Positions 25,165 to 33,940 of a DNA stretch of 64,000 nucleotides are shown here, one piece after another (positions within the stretch are counted from its first letter, which is position 1; every line of letters starts with the position of its first letter). The stretch spans positions 1-64,000 of the forward strand of contig VBEC01000079.1 in assembly GCA_005883615.1 (NCBI GenBank), in the 5' to 3' direction. Source of the stretch: Chloroflexota bacterium (GTDB lineage Bacteria > Chloroflexota > Limnocylindria > Limnocylindrales > CSP1-4). The translations under genes and the position numbers were made by a program. The notes below the pieces were generated by a model. That model searched no databases and had not been told where the DNA came from. It saw only the letters and a program-made list of their open reading frames with translations.

Positions 25165-25929
25165 TCAAGCTACGGCGAGGAACGCGCGCACCTGGGGCAC
25201 GATCAGGTCGGAGCGCGAGAAGGCGCCGTAGTGGTCTTCGCCTGGCAGCACGCTCACCTGCGCGTGGACGGGCAGGGGCGGCATCGGCTCAGGCTTCTCG
25301 CGTTCGCCCCAGATCGCGAGCATCGGTTGCATGAGGTCGCCCAGTCGCTTGTCGATCGGCTTGACCAGCGTGAGAGAACGCCACAGGGAAGCCATCGCCT
25401 TGGGGTCCGCACGGCGTAATGCATTCGCCCACTCCGGGCGGCCCTTTTCGATCAGCTCCGTCTCGACCGTAGTCATGCCTTGCTTGCTCAACCGTGCGGC
25501 CATGCTGCGGGCCATCTTCATCGGGGGTGGGGCGACATCTCCGAAGCCCACTGTGTCCGCCGACGCGCCGACGATGGCGATCGCCTCGACGCGCTCTGGA
25601 TGAATAGCCGCCGTGGCGAGCGCGACATCGCCGCCGCGCGACCAGCCCAACACGGCGGCCGATTCCAGCTCGAGGTCATCGAGGACGGCCGTGATGTCGT
25701 CCACCTGTGAGGTCGTCAGATAGGCCTTGGCTCCGGTGGGGCGGTCGCTTCTGCCATGGCCGCGGAGGTCCACCAGAATGAGCTGGAATGCGTCGGCGAG
25801 CGCTTCCGTGTAGCCCGTCATCCGCCACGACTCGGTCGACCCCATGCTCCCATGCAGCAGGATCAACGGCCGACCGGTCCCGACCAGCTCGTAGTAGATG
25901 CGCAGTCCCGACCCGCGTGCGATCCCCAT
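25165..25929 (-). CDS. Alpha/beta hydrolase
   Basis: A 254-residue single-domain hydrolase of the alpha/beta fold. Oxyanion sequence LLHGSMGS, the nucleophile elbow GWSRGG (Ser about 95), and the late His in GEDHYGAF complete the catalytic triad together with an Asp before IWGERE. The DLRGHGRSDRP loop is standard. Substrate unknown; esterases, lactonases and C-C hydrolases share this scaffold. It has no obvious operon partner, with gaps of about 230 bp upstream of the hemoglobin gene and about 70 bp to the nickel transporter stop. Confidence 0.87.
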   Translation of the reverse strand: MGIARGSGLRIYYELVGTGRPLILLHGSMGSTESWRMTGYTEALADAFQLILVDLRGHGRSDRPTGAKAYLTTSQVDDITAVLDDLELESAAVLGWSRGGDVALATAAIHPERVEAIAIVGASADTVGFGDVAPPPMKMARSMAARLSKQGMTTVETELIEKGRPEWANALRRADPKAMASLWRSLTLVKPIDKRLGDLMQPMLAIWGEREKPEPMPPLPVHAQVSVLPGEDHYGAFSRSDLIVPQVRAFLAVA

Positions 25930-26002
25930 TGCGCGATAGGGTAGGGCTCAAGCCGAGCGCGAGCCGGGCCGCAGCAGCCCAACCCGCAAGAATCCCCCGC
26001 TC

Positions 26003-27073
26003 TCAGCCCTGCGGTGCAGGCGCCCGCGGCTGCCGTTTCACCGGCAGATCGTCATAGCGCTTCCAGCGATAGATCGCGGTCGATACGCCCCAGCTCAAGG
26101 CGAAGATCGCGATGATTCCAACGCCGATGATCCCGAAGTCAAGCTCGCCGACCCAGTCCCAGATCCCACCCTTCAGGCCCAGCTTGTCGGCAAGGATGCT
26201 CAGCACCTCGACTCCGCCGATGCCGAACGCGATGAGCACGGACACCAGCGTGATGTTGAGGTTGTAGTAGAGCTTTCGGATCGGCTTGACGTACGCCCAG
26301 CCGTAGGCACCCAGCATCATGATCCCGTCGGTCGCGTCGACCAGCGACATTCCCGCCGCGAAGAGGGCTGGCAGGATCAGGATGTAGACGACGGGAATGT
26401 GGTTCACGCCCGATGTGGCGGCCAGGCCGAGGAGGGCCACCTCGCTCGCCGTATCGAACCCGAGCCCGAACAGGATGCCGAGCGGGTACATGTGCCAGCT
26501 CTTGCTGATCAGTCGCAGCATCGGCCGGAAGATCCGTGCCAGGAGCCCGCGGTTGTTGAGGAAGTCCTCGAGACTTTCCTCGTCGTAGCTCTCCCCCGCC
26601 GAGACCCGCCGGAACATCCGGTAGATGTCGATCAGTACGACCAGGTTGATCAGCCCGATGACCAGGAGGAACGCGGCAGACACGGTCGTTCCGATCAAGC
26701 CGCCCACCTCCCGGAAGGTCGGGATGTCGCTGATGATGCCGGCGGATATGGCGATGAGCACTGATAGCCCGACCACGATCGTCGAGTGACCGAGTGAAAA
26801 GAAGAGGCCCACACCGACCGGACGCTGCCCGTCCTGCATCAGCTTTCGTGTGGTGTTGTCGATCGCGGCGATGTGGTCGGCATCGACCGCGTGCCGAAGC
26901 CCGAAGGTGTAAGCCAGGAACGCTGTCGGCAGGAGGATCGGATACGACGCGGATGCTACGAGCGCCAGTGCCCACGCTGCGAGATTGAAGGCGAGCAGGA
27001 ACGCGTACACACGGAAGATGCGGTTGCGCAAGTCGCTCGAGGTCCTGAGGAGGCGGATGGCGGTGGAAAGCAT
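26003..27073 (-). CDS. NiCoT-family nickel/cobalt transporter
   Basis: A 356-residue membrane protein of the NiCoT (HoxN/NixA) family with about eight helices. The signature in helix II, RHAVDADHIAAIDN (HX4DH), is intact, as are LFFSLGHSTIV and LFGLGFDTASEVALL. It imports Ni(II) or Co(II) at high affinity. The start at 27073 gives the family N-terminus. It is divergent from a Fur-family regulator; a promoter (27102-27130) overlapped by an inverted repeat (27126-27139) suggests metal-dependent repression. No urease or hydrogenase genes are in the window. Confidence 0.92.
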   Translation of the reverse strand: MLSTAIRLLRTSSDLRNRIFRVYAFLLAFNLAAWALALVASASYPILLPTAFLAYTFGLRHAVDADHIAAIDNTTRKLMQDGQRPVGVGLFFSLGHSTIVVGLSVLIAISAGIISDIPTFREVGGLIGTTVSAAFLLVIGLINLVVLIDIYRMFRRVSAGESYDEESLEDFLNNRGLLARIFRPMLRLISKSWHMYPLGILFGLGFDTASEVALLGLAATSGVNHIPVVYILILPALFAAGMSLVDATDGIMMLGAYGWAYVKPIRKLYYNLNITLVSVLIAFGIGGVEVLSILADKLGLKGGIWDWVGELDFGIIGVGIIAIFALSWGVSTAIYRWKRYDDLPVKRQPRAPAPQG

Positions 27074-27101
27074 CGACTTCTCTTCGGTGGTCGCTGTCGG
27101 T

Positions 27102-27130
27102 ATGCTAGCGGCCGGCAGAGCTTGCTGCAA
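27102..27130 (-). promoter_or_regulatory. Promoter of the nickel/cobalt transporter gene
   Basis: On the minus strand TTGCAG (27125-27130) is followed by a 17-nt spacer and TAGCAT (27102-27107), about 28 bp before the start codon. The match to consensus is moderate but the spacing is ideal, and the -35 lies within the inverted repeat at 27126-27139. Confidence 0.5.
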
Positions 27131-27139
27131 GAGGTTGCA
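27126..27139. promoter_or_regulatory. Candidate Fur-family (Nur-like) operator
   Basis: TGCAA-GAGG-TTGCA is a perfect 5-4-5 inverted repeat between the divergent transporter and Fur-family genes. It resembles the TTGCAA-type half sites described for the nickel-responsive Fur homologue Nur, with a spacer one base shorter. Its overlap with the transporter -35 would allow repression. Confidence 0.55.
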
Positions 27140-27192
27140 TTAGCATCAGGCTGCAGTCGGGCCCAGCTCGTACATGGCATGATTCGCCGGAG

Positions 27193-27675
27193 ATGTCGCC
27201 TCGGATGACCGTTCAACGCGTATCCAGATCGTCTCGATCGACCGCCTTCAAGGAGGTCCGAAGCCGGCTCCGGTCGCGCGGCCTCCGCTGGACGCCGCAG
27301 CGCCGCGCGCTGATCGACGTCCTCAGCGCAACCGACGGCCACGTCACCGGCGCCGAGCTCGTTGAGCTGTGCCGCGACCGAGACCCGGAGACGACACCGT
27401 CCACGGTCTACCGGACACTCGAGGTGCTCGAGGAAATCGGGCTGGTCAAGCACTCGCACGGCCGCGATGGCCGCCAGGAGTTCCACATCGCGCCCGCGTC
27501 GGAGCACGGACACGCCATCTGCGAGAACTGTGGCGAGGTTCGGGAGCTGTCGGAGGGTGACGTCGCCGGCCTGGTTGGCTCGCTTGGCAAGCGCGGATTC
27601 GCGGTCGACCTCTCGCACCTGACCGTGGGCGGACTCTGCCCGCGCTGCGGGAATTCAGGAGTGCCATTGGCCTGA
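27193..27675 (+). CDS. Fur-family metal-responsive regulator
   Basis: A 160-residue regulator with an N-terminal winged helix (GLRWTPQRRALIDVLSATDGHVTGAEL, then PSTVYRTLEVLEEIGLV) and the C-terminal dimerisation domain carrying the two zinc CxxC motifs (CENCG and CPRCG) and the HGHAICE segment. The family includes Fur, Zur, Nur and PerR; context with the nickel/cobalt transporter favours a Nur-type role. Start at 27193, or 27205 four codons in; neither has ideal spacing. It may also control itself through the shared upstream region. Confidence 0.9.
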   Translation: MSPRMTVQRVSRSSRSTAFKEVRSRLRSRGLRWTPQRRALIDVLSATDGHVTGAELVELCRDRDPETTPSTVYRTLEVLEEIGLVKHSHGRDGRQEFHIAPASEHGHAICENCGEVRELSEGDVAGLVGSLGKRGFAVDLSHLTVGGLCPRCGNSGVPLA

Positions 27676-27712
27676 GCAATCGCTATGCTCGGCGCATCGA
27701 GGGAGGAGGAAG

Positions 27713-28135
27713 GTGCACAGGGATCAGAAGCTCGAAATGCTGCGCAGGGTTCCGCTGTTCGCGGGGTGCCCGAATCGGGACTTGCACGAGATCGAATCGC
27801 TGGCCGACGAGGTGGAGGTGCCGGCCGGCAAGGTGCTGATGCGCCAGGGCGACACGGCGCAGGAGTTCTTTGCAATCGTCGAGGGTCATCTCCAAGTCGA
27901 CCGAGACGGCAAGTCCGTGGCGCGACTCGGGCCGGGCGATTTCGTGGGTGAGATCGGGTTGGTAGACGGCGGCCCGCGAACCGCGACCGTTACCGCCGAT
28001 TCACCCGCGCGCCTGCTCGTCATGGGGCGTCGCGAGTTCCACTCACTTCTCGACGGCCATCCCGGGATCCGGCTCGAGGTGCTCGAAGCCCTCGCCAGGC
28101 GCATTCGAGGCCTCGACGGCCAGGCGGTCCACTAG
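27713..28135 (+). CDS. Cyclic nucleotide-binding domain protein
   Basis: A 140-residue protein made only of a CRP-type cyclic nucleotide-binding domain: FAGCPNRDLHEIESLADEV, the barrel segment AGKVLMRQGDTAQEFFAIVEG and the phosphate cassette FVGEIGLVDGGPRTATVTA with its Gly-Glu and Arg. There is no DNA-binding helix, so it cannot act as a CRP-like activator on its own; similar stand-alone domains sense cNMP through partners. GTG start with GGAGGAGG upstream. It follows the Fur gene in the same direction after 37 nt. Confidence 0.85.
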   Translation: MHRDQKLEMLRRVPLFAGCPNRDLHEIESLADEVEVPAGKVLMRQGDTAQEFFAIVEGHLQVDRDGKSVARLGPGDFVGEIGLVDGGPRTATVTADSPARLLVMGRREFHSLLDGHPGIRLEVLEALARRIRGLDGQAVH

Positions 28136-28191
28136 AGAGCGGCTCGCACGGAGCGCCTCCGACCTCACCCGACGTCGCGTTCATACCTGAG

Positions 28192-28689
28192 TCAAACGCC
28201 GGACTCGTCCCCCTCCTCGGGGGCGTTTGCGCCCAGCGCATCCGCGATTGCCTTGATCGCTTCCCGCTCGAAGTTGCTCACCTTCTCGCCGCCGATGCCC
28301 AGAACGCCTCCCTCGCGCGAAACTTCAGCCACCTTCTGGGCTACCGAGAGATACCACGCGCGAACTCGGGCGGCCTCCGAGGGATCGGCCTGCACGTCGA
28401 GGATCGCTCCGGCGCGGCGGGCGGCCTCGATGCCGGCCATGTACAGGTCCGAGCGATCGGGCGCGGGCAAGCCTCCCGCCAGCCGTCCGTACGTGTCGCC
28501 GACGACGGCGCCGAGCAGTCCGATCGGGGCATCAGCGGCCGCTTGCTCGACCAGCTGGATGAAGGCTCCGAGCTCCGACTCCGACTGACCTGCGGAGCCG
28601 GCCGTCGATGCGACCGCGCGGGCGATCGCAGGCGCTGCCTCGACCAGCGCGAGCCACTGCTCCTGGGTGAACGCCTGCCGATCGGTCAT
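28192..28689 (-). CDS. Hypothetical protein, helical
   Basis: A 165-residue protein, probably all helical and cytoplasmic, opening with TQEQWLALVEAAPAIARAVA and ending with an acidic tail. I recognise no family, catalytic motif or membrane segment; it reminds me of uncharacterised stress-linked proteins that act with tellurite or phage-shock type systems, but the resemblance is too weak for a name. It sits between the cNMP-binding gene (convergent) and the LLM oxidoreductase gene upstream on the same strand, 45 nt away. Confidence 0.55.
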   Translation of the reverse strand: MTDRQAFTQEQWLALVEAAPAIARAVASTAGSAGQSESELGAFIQLVEQAAADAPIGLLGAVVGDTYGRLAGGLPAPDRSDLYMAGIEAARRAGAILDVQADPSEAARVRAWYLSVAQKVAEVSREGGVLGIGGEKVSNFEREAIKAIADALGANAPEEGDESGV

Positions 28690-28734
28690 CGATACCTCCG
28701 GTGCTGTCGTTTTCGCCGGGACGTCTGACGCCTC

Positions 28735-29649
28735 TTATCGCGCTCGGTCCATACGAGCTGCCGGCACGACGTCCTCCATGAACCTGCGGAGGCTGGTCAT
28801 GTCATCGAACGCGACCTGGAAGTGGCTGACCCCGACATCAACGAGCCGCTCGATCTCGCGGATGGCATCCGCGGGTCTCGGCCCGAGTACATGGAAGAGG
28901 CTGTCCGGGTAGAAGCTGTGTTTGTAGGTGGGCGCAAAGGTATCAGGGTCGTCCGGAAGAGAAACCTGGACGCCGGCAGTCAGTCCGATCTCCTCGAACG
29001 GCCTGCCGATCGTCTCGCAGTGGCGGCGAAGCGTCTCGTAGGGCTCGCGGTAGGTTGTGTCCCACGGGCCGTCCCAGTTCCACGAATCCGCCAGCCGCGC
29101 GGTTACGGCAAGGGCTTTCGGGCCGTTGGTGCCGACCATGATCGGGATGGGCGGATCGGGCCGCGGCTCGCAGTAGGCACCCTCGACGCGGTACCACGTG
29201 CCGTGGTAGGTCGCGGGTGACTGGGTCCACATCGCGCGCATCACCTCGATCGCCTCGGCGAGCTGTGCGACGCGCACGCCGCCGCTCGGGTAGTCGTAGC
29301 CGTAGGCGCGGTATTCCTCCTCGTGCCAGCCCGCTCCGATTCCCAGAATGAATCGGCCGCCGGTCAGCTCCTGGAGGGATGCCGCCATCTTGGCGAGGAG
29401 CGCCGGGTTCCGAAAACTCTGGCTGAGCACGAGGTGGCCGTAGCGAAACCGCGGAAACGCCGCCGCCAGATACGTCAGGACCGTCCAGCCCTCCACGCTC
29501 CGCTCGGCGCCGAACTGGAGGTGATCAGAAATCCAGACCGTCGAAACCTGCTCGGGGACCAATTCGAGGACAGTCCGGTAGTGGGCCATCCGATCGACAC
29601 CCTCGGGCCTCGCGGGGAAGCCCTGCAACCCAAAGTCCGCGTCGGCCAT
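28735..29649 (-). CDS. LLM-class (luciferase-like, probably F420-dependent) oxidoreductase
   Basis: A 304-residue TIM-barrel flavin/F420 enzyme of the luciferase-like superfamily. Recognisable blocks are VSTVWISDHLQF, the FRNPALLAKMAASLQELTGGR stretch, GIGAGWHEEEYRAYGYDYP and the IPIMVGTNGPKALA strand, which together mark the F420-dependent subgroup. It probably reduces or oxidises an organic substrate with F420 or FMN; the substrate is unknown. The start at 29649 has GGGAGGAG upstream. It is divergent from sufB, with no sign of common function. Confidence 0.85.
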   Translation of the reverse strand: MADADFGLQGFPARPEGVDRMAHYRTVLELVPEQVSTVWISDHLQFGAERSVEGWTVLTYLAAAFPRFRYGHLVLSQSFRNPALLAKMAASLQELTGGRFILGIGAGWHEEEYRAYGYDYPSGGVRVAQLAEAIEVMRAMWTQSPATYHGTWYRVEGAYCEPRPDPPIPIMVGTNGPKALAVTARLADSWNWDGPWDTTYREPYETLRRHCETIGRPFEEIGLTAGVQVSLPDDPDTFAPTYKHSFYPDSLFHVLGPRPADAIREIERLVDVGVSHFQVAFDDMTSLRRFMEDVVPAARMDRAR

Positions 29650-29814
29650 TTGCTCCTCCCGCCGGAGTGAGGCGAGACGTGTCAAGCGAGACCTATTGTC
29701 CTCGTCCGATGGGGTCGTTGACGGTCCGGGCCGTAATTCCGATAATGGCACTCGGGATTACTGAATCCACTCCCAAGACCACCCGCGCAGGCACGGGCTG
29801 CGCCCAGGAGTGCA

Positions 29815-31201
29815 ATGACCGCAACTCGCGAGCTCGTCAATAACGACCGATCGAAGTTCGACTTCAAGGACGACATCGTCTACCTCACCGAGACGAAGCG
29901 CGGCCTTACGCGCGACACGGTCGAGGAGATCAGCGCGCTCAAGAACGAGCCGGAGTGGATGCTCAAGTTCCGGCTGCGGGCCTATGACCACTTTCTTCAG
30001 CGGCCGATGCCGCAGTGGGGCGGCGATCTCGGCCACATCGACTTCGACAAGATCGTGTACTACCGCAAGCCCTCCGAGCGCGAAGAGAAGTCCTGGGATG
30101 ACGTCCCCGAGAAGATCAAGGCGACATTCGAGCGACTGGGCATTCCCGAGGCCGAGCGCAAGTTCCTCGCCGGCGTCGGTGCGCAGTACGACTCGGAAGT
30201 CGTCTACCACTCGGTCCGCGAGGAGCTGTCCAAGATCGGCGTCGTCTTCATGGGCACCGACCAGGGCCTCAAGGAATACCCCGAGATCTTCGAGAAGTAC
30301 TTCGGGACGGTCGTGCCGCCGGAGGACAACAAGTTCGCCGCGCTGAACAGCGCCGTCTGGTCCGGCGGTTCGTTCGTCTACGTTCCCAAGGGCGTCGAGG
30401 TCCCCCTCCCGTTGCAGGCCTACTTCCGTATCAATGGCGAGAACACAGGCCAGTTCGAGCGGACGCTCATCGTGGTCGACGAGGGCGCAAAGGTCCACTA
30501 CATCGAAGGCTGCACGGCGCCTATCTACGCCACCGATTCACTGCATGCAGCGGTCGTGGAAGTCATCGCTCTCCCGAAGTCGAAAGTGCGCTACACGACC
30601 ATCCAGAACTGGTCGAACGATGTGTACAACCTCGTCACGAAGCGCGCCCACGCTCACGAGAACTCCACGGTCGAGTGGATCGACGCGAATACCGGCTCTC
30701 GGCTGACGATGAAGTACCCGTCGATCTACCTGCGCGGCGAGGGTTCGACGGCCGACATCATCTCGGTGGCGGTCGCTGGAGCGGGCCAGCACCAGGACAC
30801 GGGCGCAAAGGCGATCCACCTGGCACCGAACATCGAAGTCGGTTTCCAAGGACGGCGGACGGGCGACCTATCGCGGCAACCTTCGCGTGGCTCCGGGAGC
30901 GACGAACGTCGTGGCCAGTGTGCGCTGCGATGCCCTGATGCTCGATGACAAGAGCCGCAGCGACACGTATCCCTACATCGATATCCAGGAAGACGACACG
31001 ACGATGACCCACGAGGCGACCGTCGGCAAGATCAGCGCCGAGCAGGTGTTCTACCTCATGTCGCGCGGCTTGACGGAGAACGAGGCCCAGAACCTCATCG
31101 TCCAGGGCTTCCTTGAGGTCTTCACCAAGGAGCTGCCGATGGAGTACGCCATCGAGTTCAACCGCCTGGTGAAGCTCGAGATGGAGGGTTCGCTCGGGTG
31201 A
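29815..31201 (+). CDS. sufB: Fe-S cluster assembly protein SufB, interrupted by a frameshift
   Basis: Codes for SufB, scaffold subunit of the SufBCD iron-sulfur assembly complex. The first frame covers the N-terminus to about residue 338 (ending HLAPN) and the family sequence resumes in another frame ([39 protein letters not shown]) through to 31201. About five residues normally found between HLAPN and SKS are missing, so the change looks like a deletion near 30830 (about 17 nt by comparison with known SufB), not a single-base slip. Everything else, including the conserved C-terminal Cys and HEATVGKIS, is intact. Since SufB is usually essential, assembly error is as likely as true loss. AGGAG precedes the ATG; sufD overlaps the end (GTGA). 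Confidence 0.85.
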
Positions 31202-32685
31202 CGAGCCCGACCGCGAACGCGGCCGGGACCGGGGAGCCGACAACGAGCCAGAGCGCGGCCTCGGGCGAGGAGGCGGTCTCCACGGCTCGGCCCCGACCGG
31301 CCCGAGCCGCCCGCCGCGGCCCCGCCGACCTGCCGTTCACGTTCCCGGACGTCGGGCTGGCCAAGGCACTGGCAGCGGAGCGCTCCGAGCCGGGGTGGCT
31401 GCGTGCCGAGCGGATCGAGGCGGCCAAAGCGTACGAGGCGCTGCCGCTCGAGCCCAACCAGCTGTACACGACCTATGTCGACCTCCGGGCGGCCGACCTG
31501 TCGAGCGCCCGGCCATACATCCGGACGGCTTCCGAGCCGACCGCGCGAGGCTCGGATGGCGTTCCTGACGGTGTCGCCGCGTTGATCGAGCTGCGCGAAG
31601 ACGGCGTCACGAGTCTTGCTCTCGCGCCAGAGGCACGTGCCGGCGGCGTGATCCTGGAGACCTTCGCGGCCGCCCTCGATCGAGATCCCGACGGCCTGCG
31701 CGCAGCCCTCGAAGGCGGCAAATCGCTGCCGGGGAACGACAAGCTGGCCCAGCTCGCGCGCGGCTTCTGGAACCAGGGTGTCCGGCTGGTGGTGCCTTCG
31801 GGCGTCCGGCTCGAGCATCCGGTCGTCGTGCGCTGGCAGGCCGGGGTTCCCGACCGCGCGCTGATCAGCCGAACGCTGGTGCAGCTCGGAGCCAGCGCCA
31901 GGGCGTCGCTCGTCGAGGAGCTCATGCCGAGTGGTCCGGACATCGAATGCGCCGAGGGCGAGCCAGTTCCCCAGAGCCTGTTCAGCGGCACCCTCGAGGT
32001 TTCCATCGGCGACGGGGCGGAGCTCGAGGTCGCCAGCATCCAGGACCTGCCGCTCGGAGTCAGCGCATTCCAGCACCGGCACGGGGTGATCGGTGAGGGA
32101 GCGACCCTCCATTGGGCGCTGGCCCAGCTCGGCGGTCGGGTCATCCGGAGCCGCGTCGACAATCGTCTCCAGGGCGACCGGAGCTCGGTGGAGCAGGTGG
32201 AGATCGTGTTCGGCTCCGGCGACCAGGTGGTCGACTTGACGTCGTACACCCGCCACATCGGCCGCGATACGACAGGCAACCTGTTGTCGAAGGGGGCCCT
32301 GCAGGGCGCGGCCCGGTCGTACATGAAGGGGCTCATCACCATCGAAAAGACGGCGATCGGCACCGACAGCTTTCTCGGTGAGTTCGGGATGAACCTGTCG
32401 CGGCGCGCGCGTGCCGTGGCCATCCCCAGCCTCGAGATCGACCAGCCGGATTGCCGGCGGGCAATGCATTCCTCGTCGGTCGGTCCGATCGACGAGACAC
32501 AGCTGTTCTACCTGGAGAGCCGGGGCATCCCGCCCGACGAGGCGCGCAAGTTCATCGTCCTGGGCTTCCTCGAGCCGGTCGTCGCTCGCGTGCCCCTCGC
32601 CGAGGCGCAGGATCGACTGCGGCATCTCCTCGAAGCCAAGTGGGCAGCCAGTGCGGAGACGGTCCAGTCGTCCTCGGCGGCGTGA
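31198..32685 (+). CDS. sufD: Fe-S cluster assembly protein SufD
   Basis: A 495-residue SufD, partner of SufB in the scaffold complex. The first 45 residues are a low-complexity Ala/Ser/Pro leader; the rest follows the family, with the beta-helix core (SRVDNRLQGDRSSVEQVEI), the EFGMNLSRRARAVAIPSLEI segment and the C-terminal DCRRAMHSSSVGPID that carries the conserved Cys and His. Starts at a GTG overlapping the sufB stop (GTGA at 31198-31201) and ends overlapping the Rieske gene, so the three are translationally coupled. Confidence 0.9.
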   Translation: MTSPTANAAGTGEPTTSQSAASGEEAVSTARPRPARAARRGPADLPFTFPDVGLAKALAAERSEPGWLRAERIEAAKAYEALPLEPNQLYTTYVDLRAADLSSARPYIRTASEPTARGSDGVPDGVAALIELREDGVTSLALAPEARAGGVILETFAAALDRDPDGLRAALEGGKSLPGNDKLAQLARGFWNQGVRLVVPSGVRLEHPVVVRWQAGVPDRALISRTLVQLGASARASLVEELMPSGPDIECAEGEPVPQSLFSGTLEVSIGDGAELEVASIQDLPLGVSAFQHRHGVIGEGATLHWALAQLGGRVIRSRVDNRLQGDRSSVEQVEIVFGSGDQVVDLTSYTRHIGRDTTGNLLSKGALQGAARSYMKGLITIEKTAIGTDSFLGEFGMNLSRRARAVAIPSLEIDQPDCRRAMHSSSVGPIDETQLFYLESRGIPPDEARKFIVLGFLEPVVARVPLAEAQDRLRHLLEAKWAASAETVQSSSAA

Positions 32686-33017
32686 GGCTGGTCGACCTTC
32701 TGGCGGTCGAAGAGGTCCCACCCGGGACGATGAAGATGGCGTGGGTGGACGGGGCCGATCAGGTTCTCGTGGTCAATCTCGCTGGCGACATACGCGCCTT
32801 CCAAGGCATCTGCAGCCACGAGTATTTCGAGCTCGACAAGGGCTTTCTCACGCGTGACTCGCTCACCTGCGCGCTGCATCTATCGCGATTCGACCTCGAG
32901 ACCGGCGAGCCGCTCGATCCGCCGGCCGAAGTGCCGATCGTGCGGTATCCCGTCATCATCGAAGGCGGGCGCGTCCTGATCGAGGTGCCCGAGGGCCCGC
33001 TTCCGGTCAACGAATAG
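32682..33017 (+). CDS. Rieske [2Fe-2S] ferredoxin-like protein
   Basis: A 111-residue protein with a single Rieske domain. The two cluster-binding pairs are CSH (about residue 45) and CALH (about 62), close to the usual CxH and CxxH. Such small Rieske proteins transfer electrons to oxygenases or act in Fe-S biogenesis, and members are common at the end of suf operons. The GTG start overlaps the sufD stop (GTGA). No oxygenase gene is adjacent, so a suf-linked role is favoured. sufC and sufS are absent from the window. Confidence 0.88.
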   Translation: MRLVDLLAVEEVPPGTMKMAWVDGADQVLVVNLAGDIRAFQGICSHEYFELDKGFLTRDSLTCALHLSRFDLETGEPLDPPAEVPIVRYPVIIEGGRVLIEVPEGPLPVNE

Positions 33018-33062
33018 GGCTCGATAAGCCGCGGGCAAGAGGACGCCTTCAGATTCCTAACC

Positions 33063-33812
33063 GTGGACGCACGCAGGCTCGGCCGCTTCGTTCGGGCGCT
33101 GCGGATCAGGGAGGGCTGGCGCCAGGCGGACCTGGCGGCGCGGGCGACCGTCAGCCAGGACATGGTCTCCCGACTCGAGCGTGGAAAGGGCGAAACGCTT
33201 GCCTTTCCGGCCCTGCGGGCGATCCTCGGCGCGGTCGATGTCCAAATCCCCGGTTACGACGTCCGCTGGTCCCGTGGGATCCCCGAGACCGTCCTCGACG
33301 AAGGCCACTCGAGGCTCGTGGGTGCGACGGCGCTATTCCTCGAGAGGAGCGGCTGGACGGCAATTCCCGAGGTGACGTATTCGCGCTACGGCGAGCGCGG
33401 ATCGATCGATCTCCTTGGCTGGCACTCGGATCCCTCGCTCGTGCTTGTCGTCGAGGTGAAGACGGAGTTGGCGTCGATCGAGGCCATGCTGCGCAAGCTC
33501 GACGAGAAGGTCCGGCTCGCCCCGTCGATCGGGCGCGAACGCTTCGGTGCGGCGGGTCCAGCGTTGGAGGGTCCCGTTTCGGCGATCCTGGTTCTCCTTT
33601 CCAGCACCATCGCTCGGCGGCGCGTCGCGGGGCACCATGCGGTGCTGGATCGGGCGCTTCCTGCTCGGTCAGACGCTTTGAGGCGATGGCTGCGGAAGCC
33701 ATCCGGGCGGTTGGCCGGAATCCTGTTCCTGCCGCTTACGCACGAGGTGCGTGGTAGGCGGCGCGTTCGCGTCCGTCGATCTGCATCGAGGGTACCTGCC
33801 GACCCTCGCTGA
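33063..33812 (+). CDS. Fusion of XRE-type HTH with PD-(D/E)XK nuclease-like domain
   Basis: A 249-residue protein. Residues 5-60 form an XRE-type helix-turn-helix (IREGWRQADLAARATVSQDMVSRLERGKG). Residues 95-150 carry what looks like a restriction-endonuclease-like core: E103, D116 in SIDLLGW, and E131-x-K133 in VVEVKTEL, with the spacing of the PD-(D/E)XK superfamily. The C-terminal 60 residues are basic and Arg-rich. It may be a DNA-binding regulator with a degenerate nuclease fold, or an active nuclease; no methylase or antitoxin gene is adjacent. GTG start. Followed by 128 bp of non-coding DNA. Confidence 0.65.
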   Translation: MDARRLGRFVRALRIREGWRQADLAARATVSQDMVSRLERGKGETLAFPALRAILGAVDVQIPGYDVRWSRGIPETVLDEGHSRLVGATALFLERSGWTAIPEVTYSRYGERGSIDLLGWHSDPSLVLVVEVKTELASIEAMLRKLDEKVRLAPSIGRERFGAAGPALEGPVSAILVLLSSTIARRRVAGHHAVLDRALPARSDALRRWLRKPSGRLAGILFLPLTHEVRGRRRVRVRRSASRVPADPR

Positions 33813-33940
33813 GCGTGGGCAGGGACAGAAACTCGGGAGGCCGCGCCTTCGGATGCCCGTCGAGCTGTGCTTGTCCGCACCGGGTGCGTAAGTGGTCCCA
33901 CAGACGGCCGCCGAGGACACGCCCAGGACGCGAGACCAGG

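Noticed and set aside
30887-31201. Separate small gene starting inside sufB
   Set aside because: It is the C-terminal part of SufB in a shifted frame; its apparent start codon has no ribosome site and the family sequence continues upstream of it.
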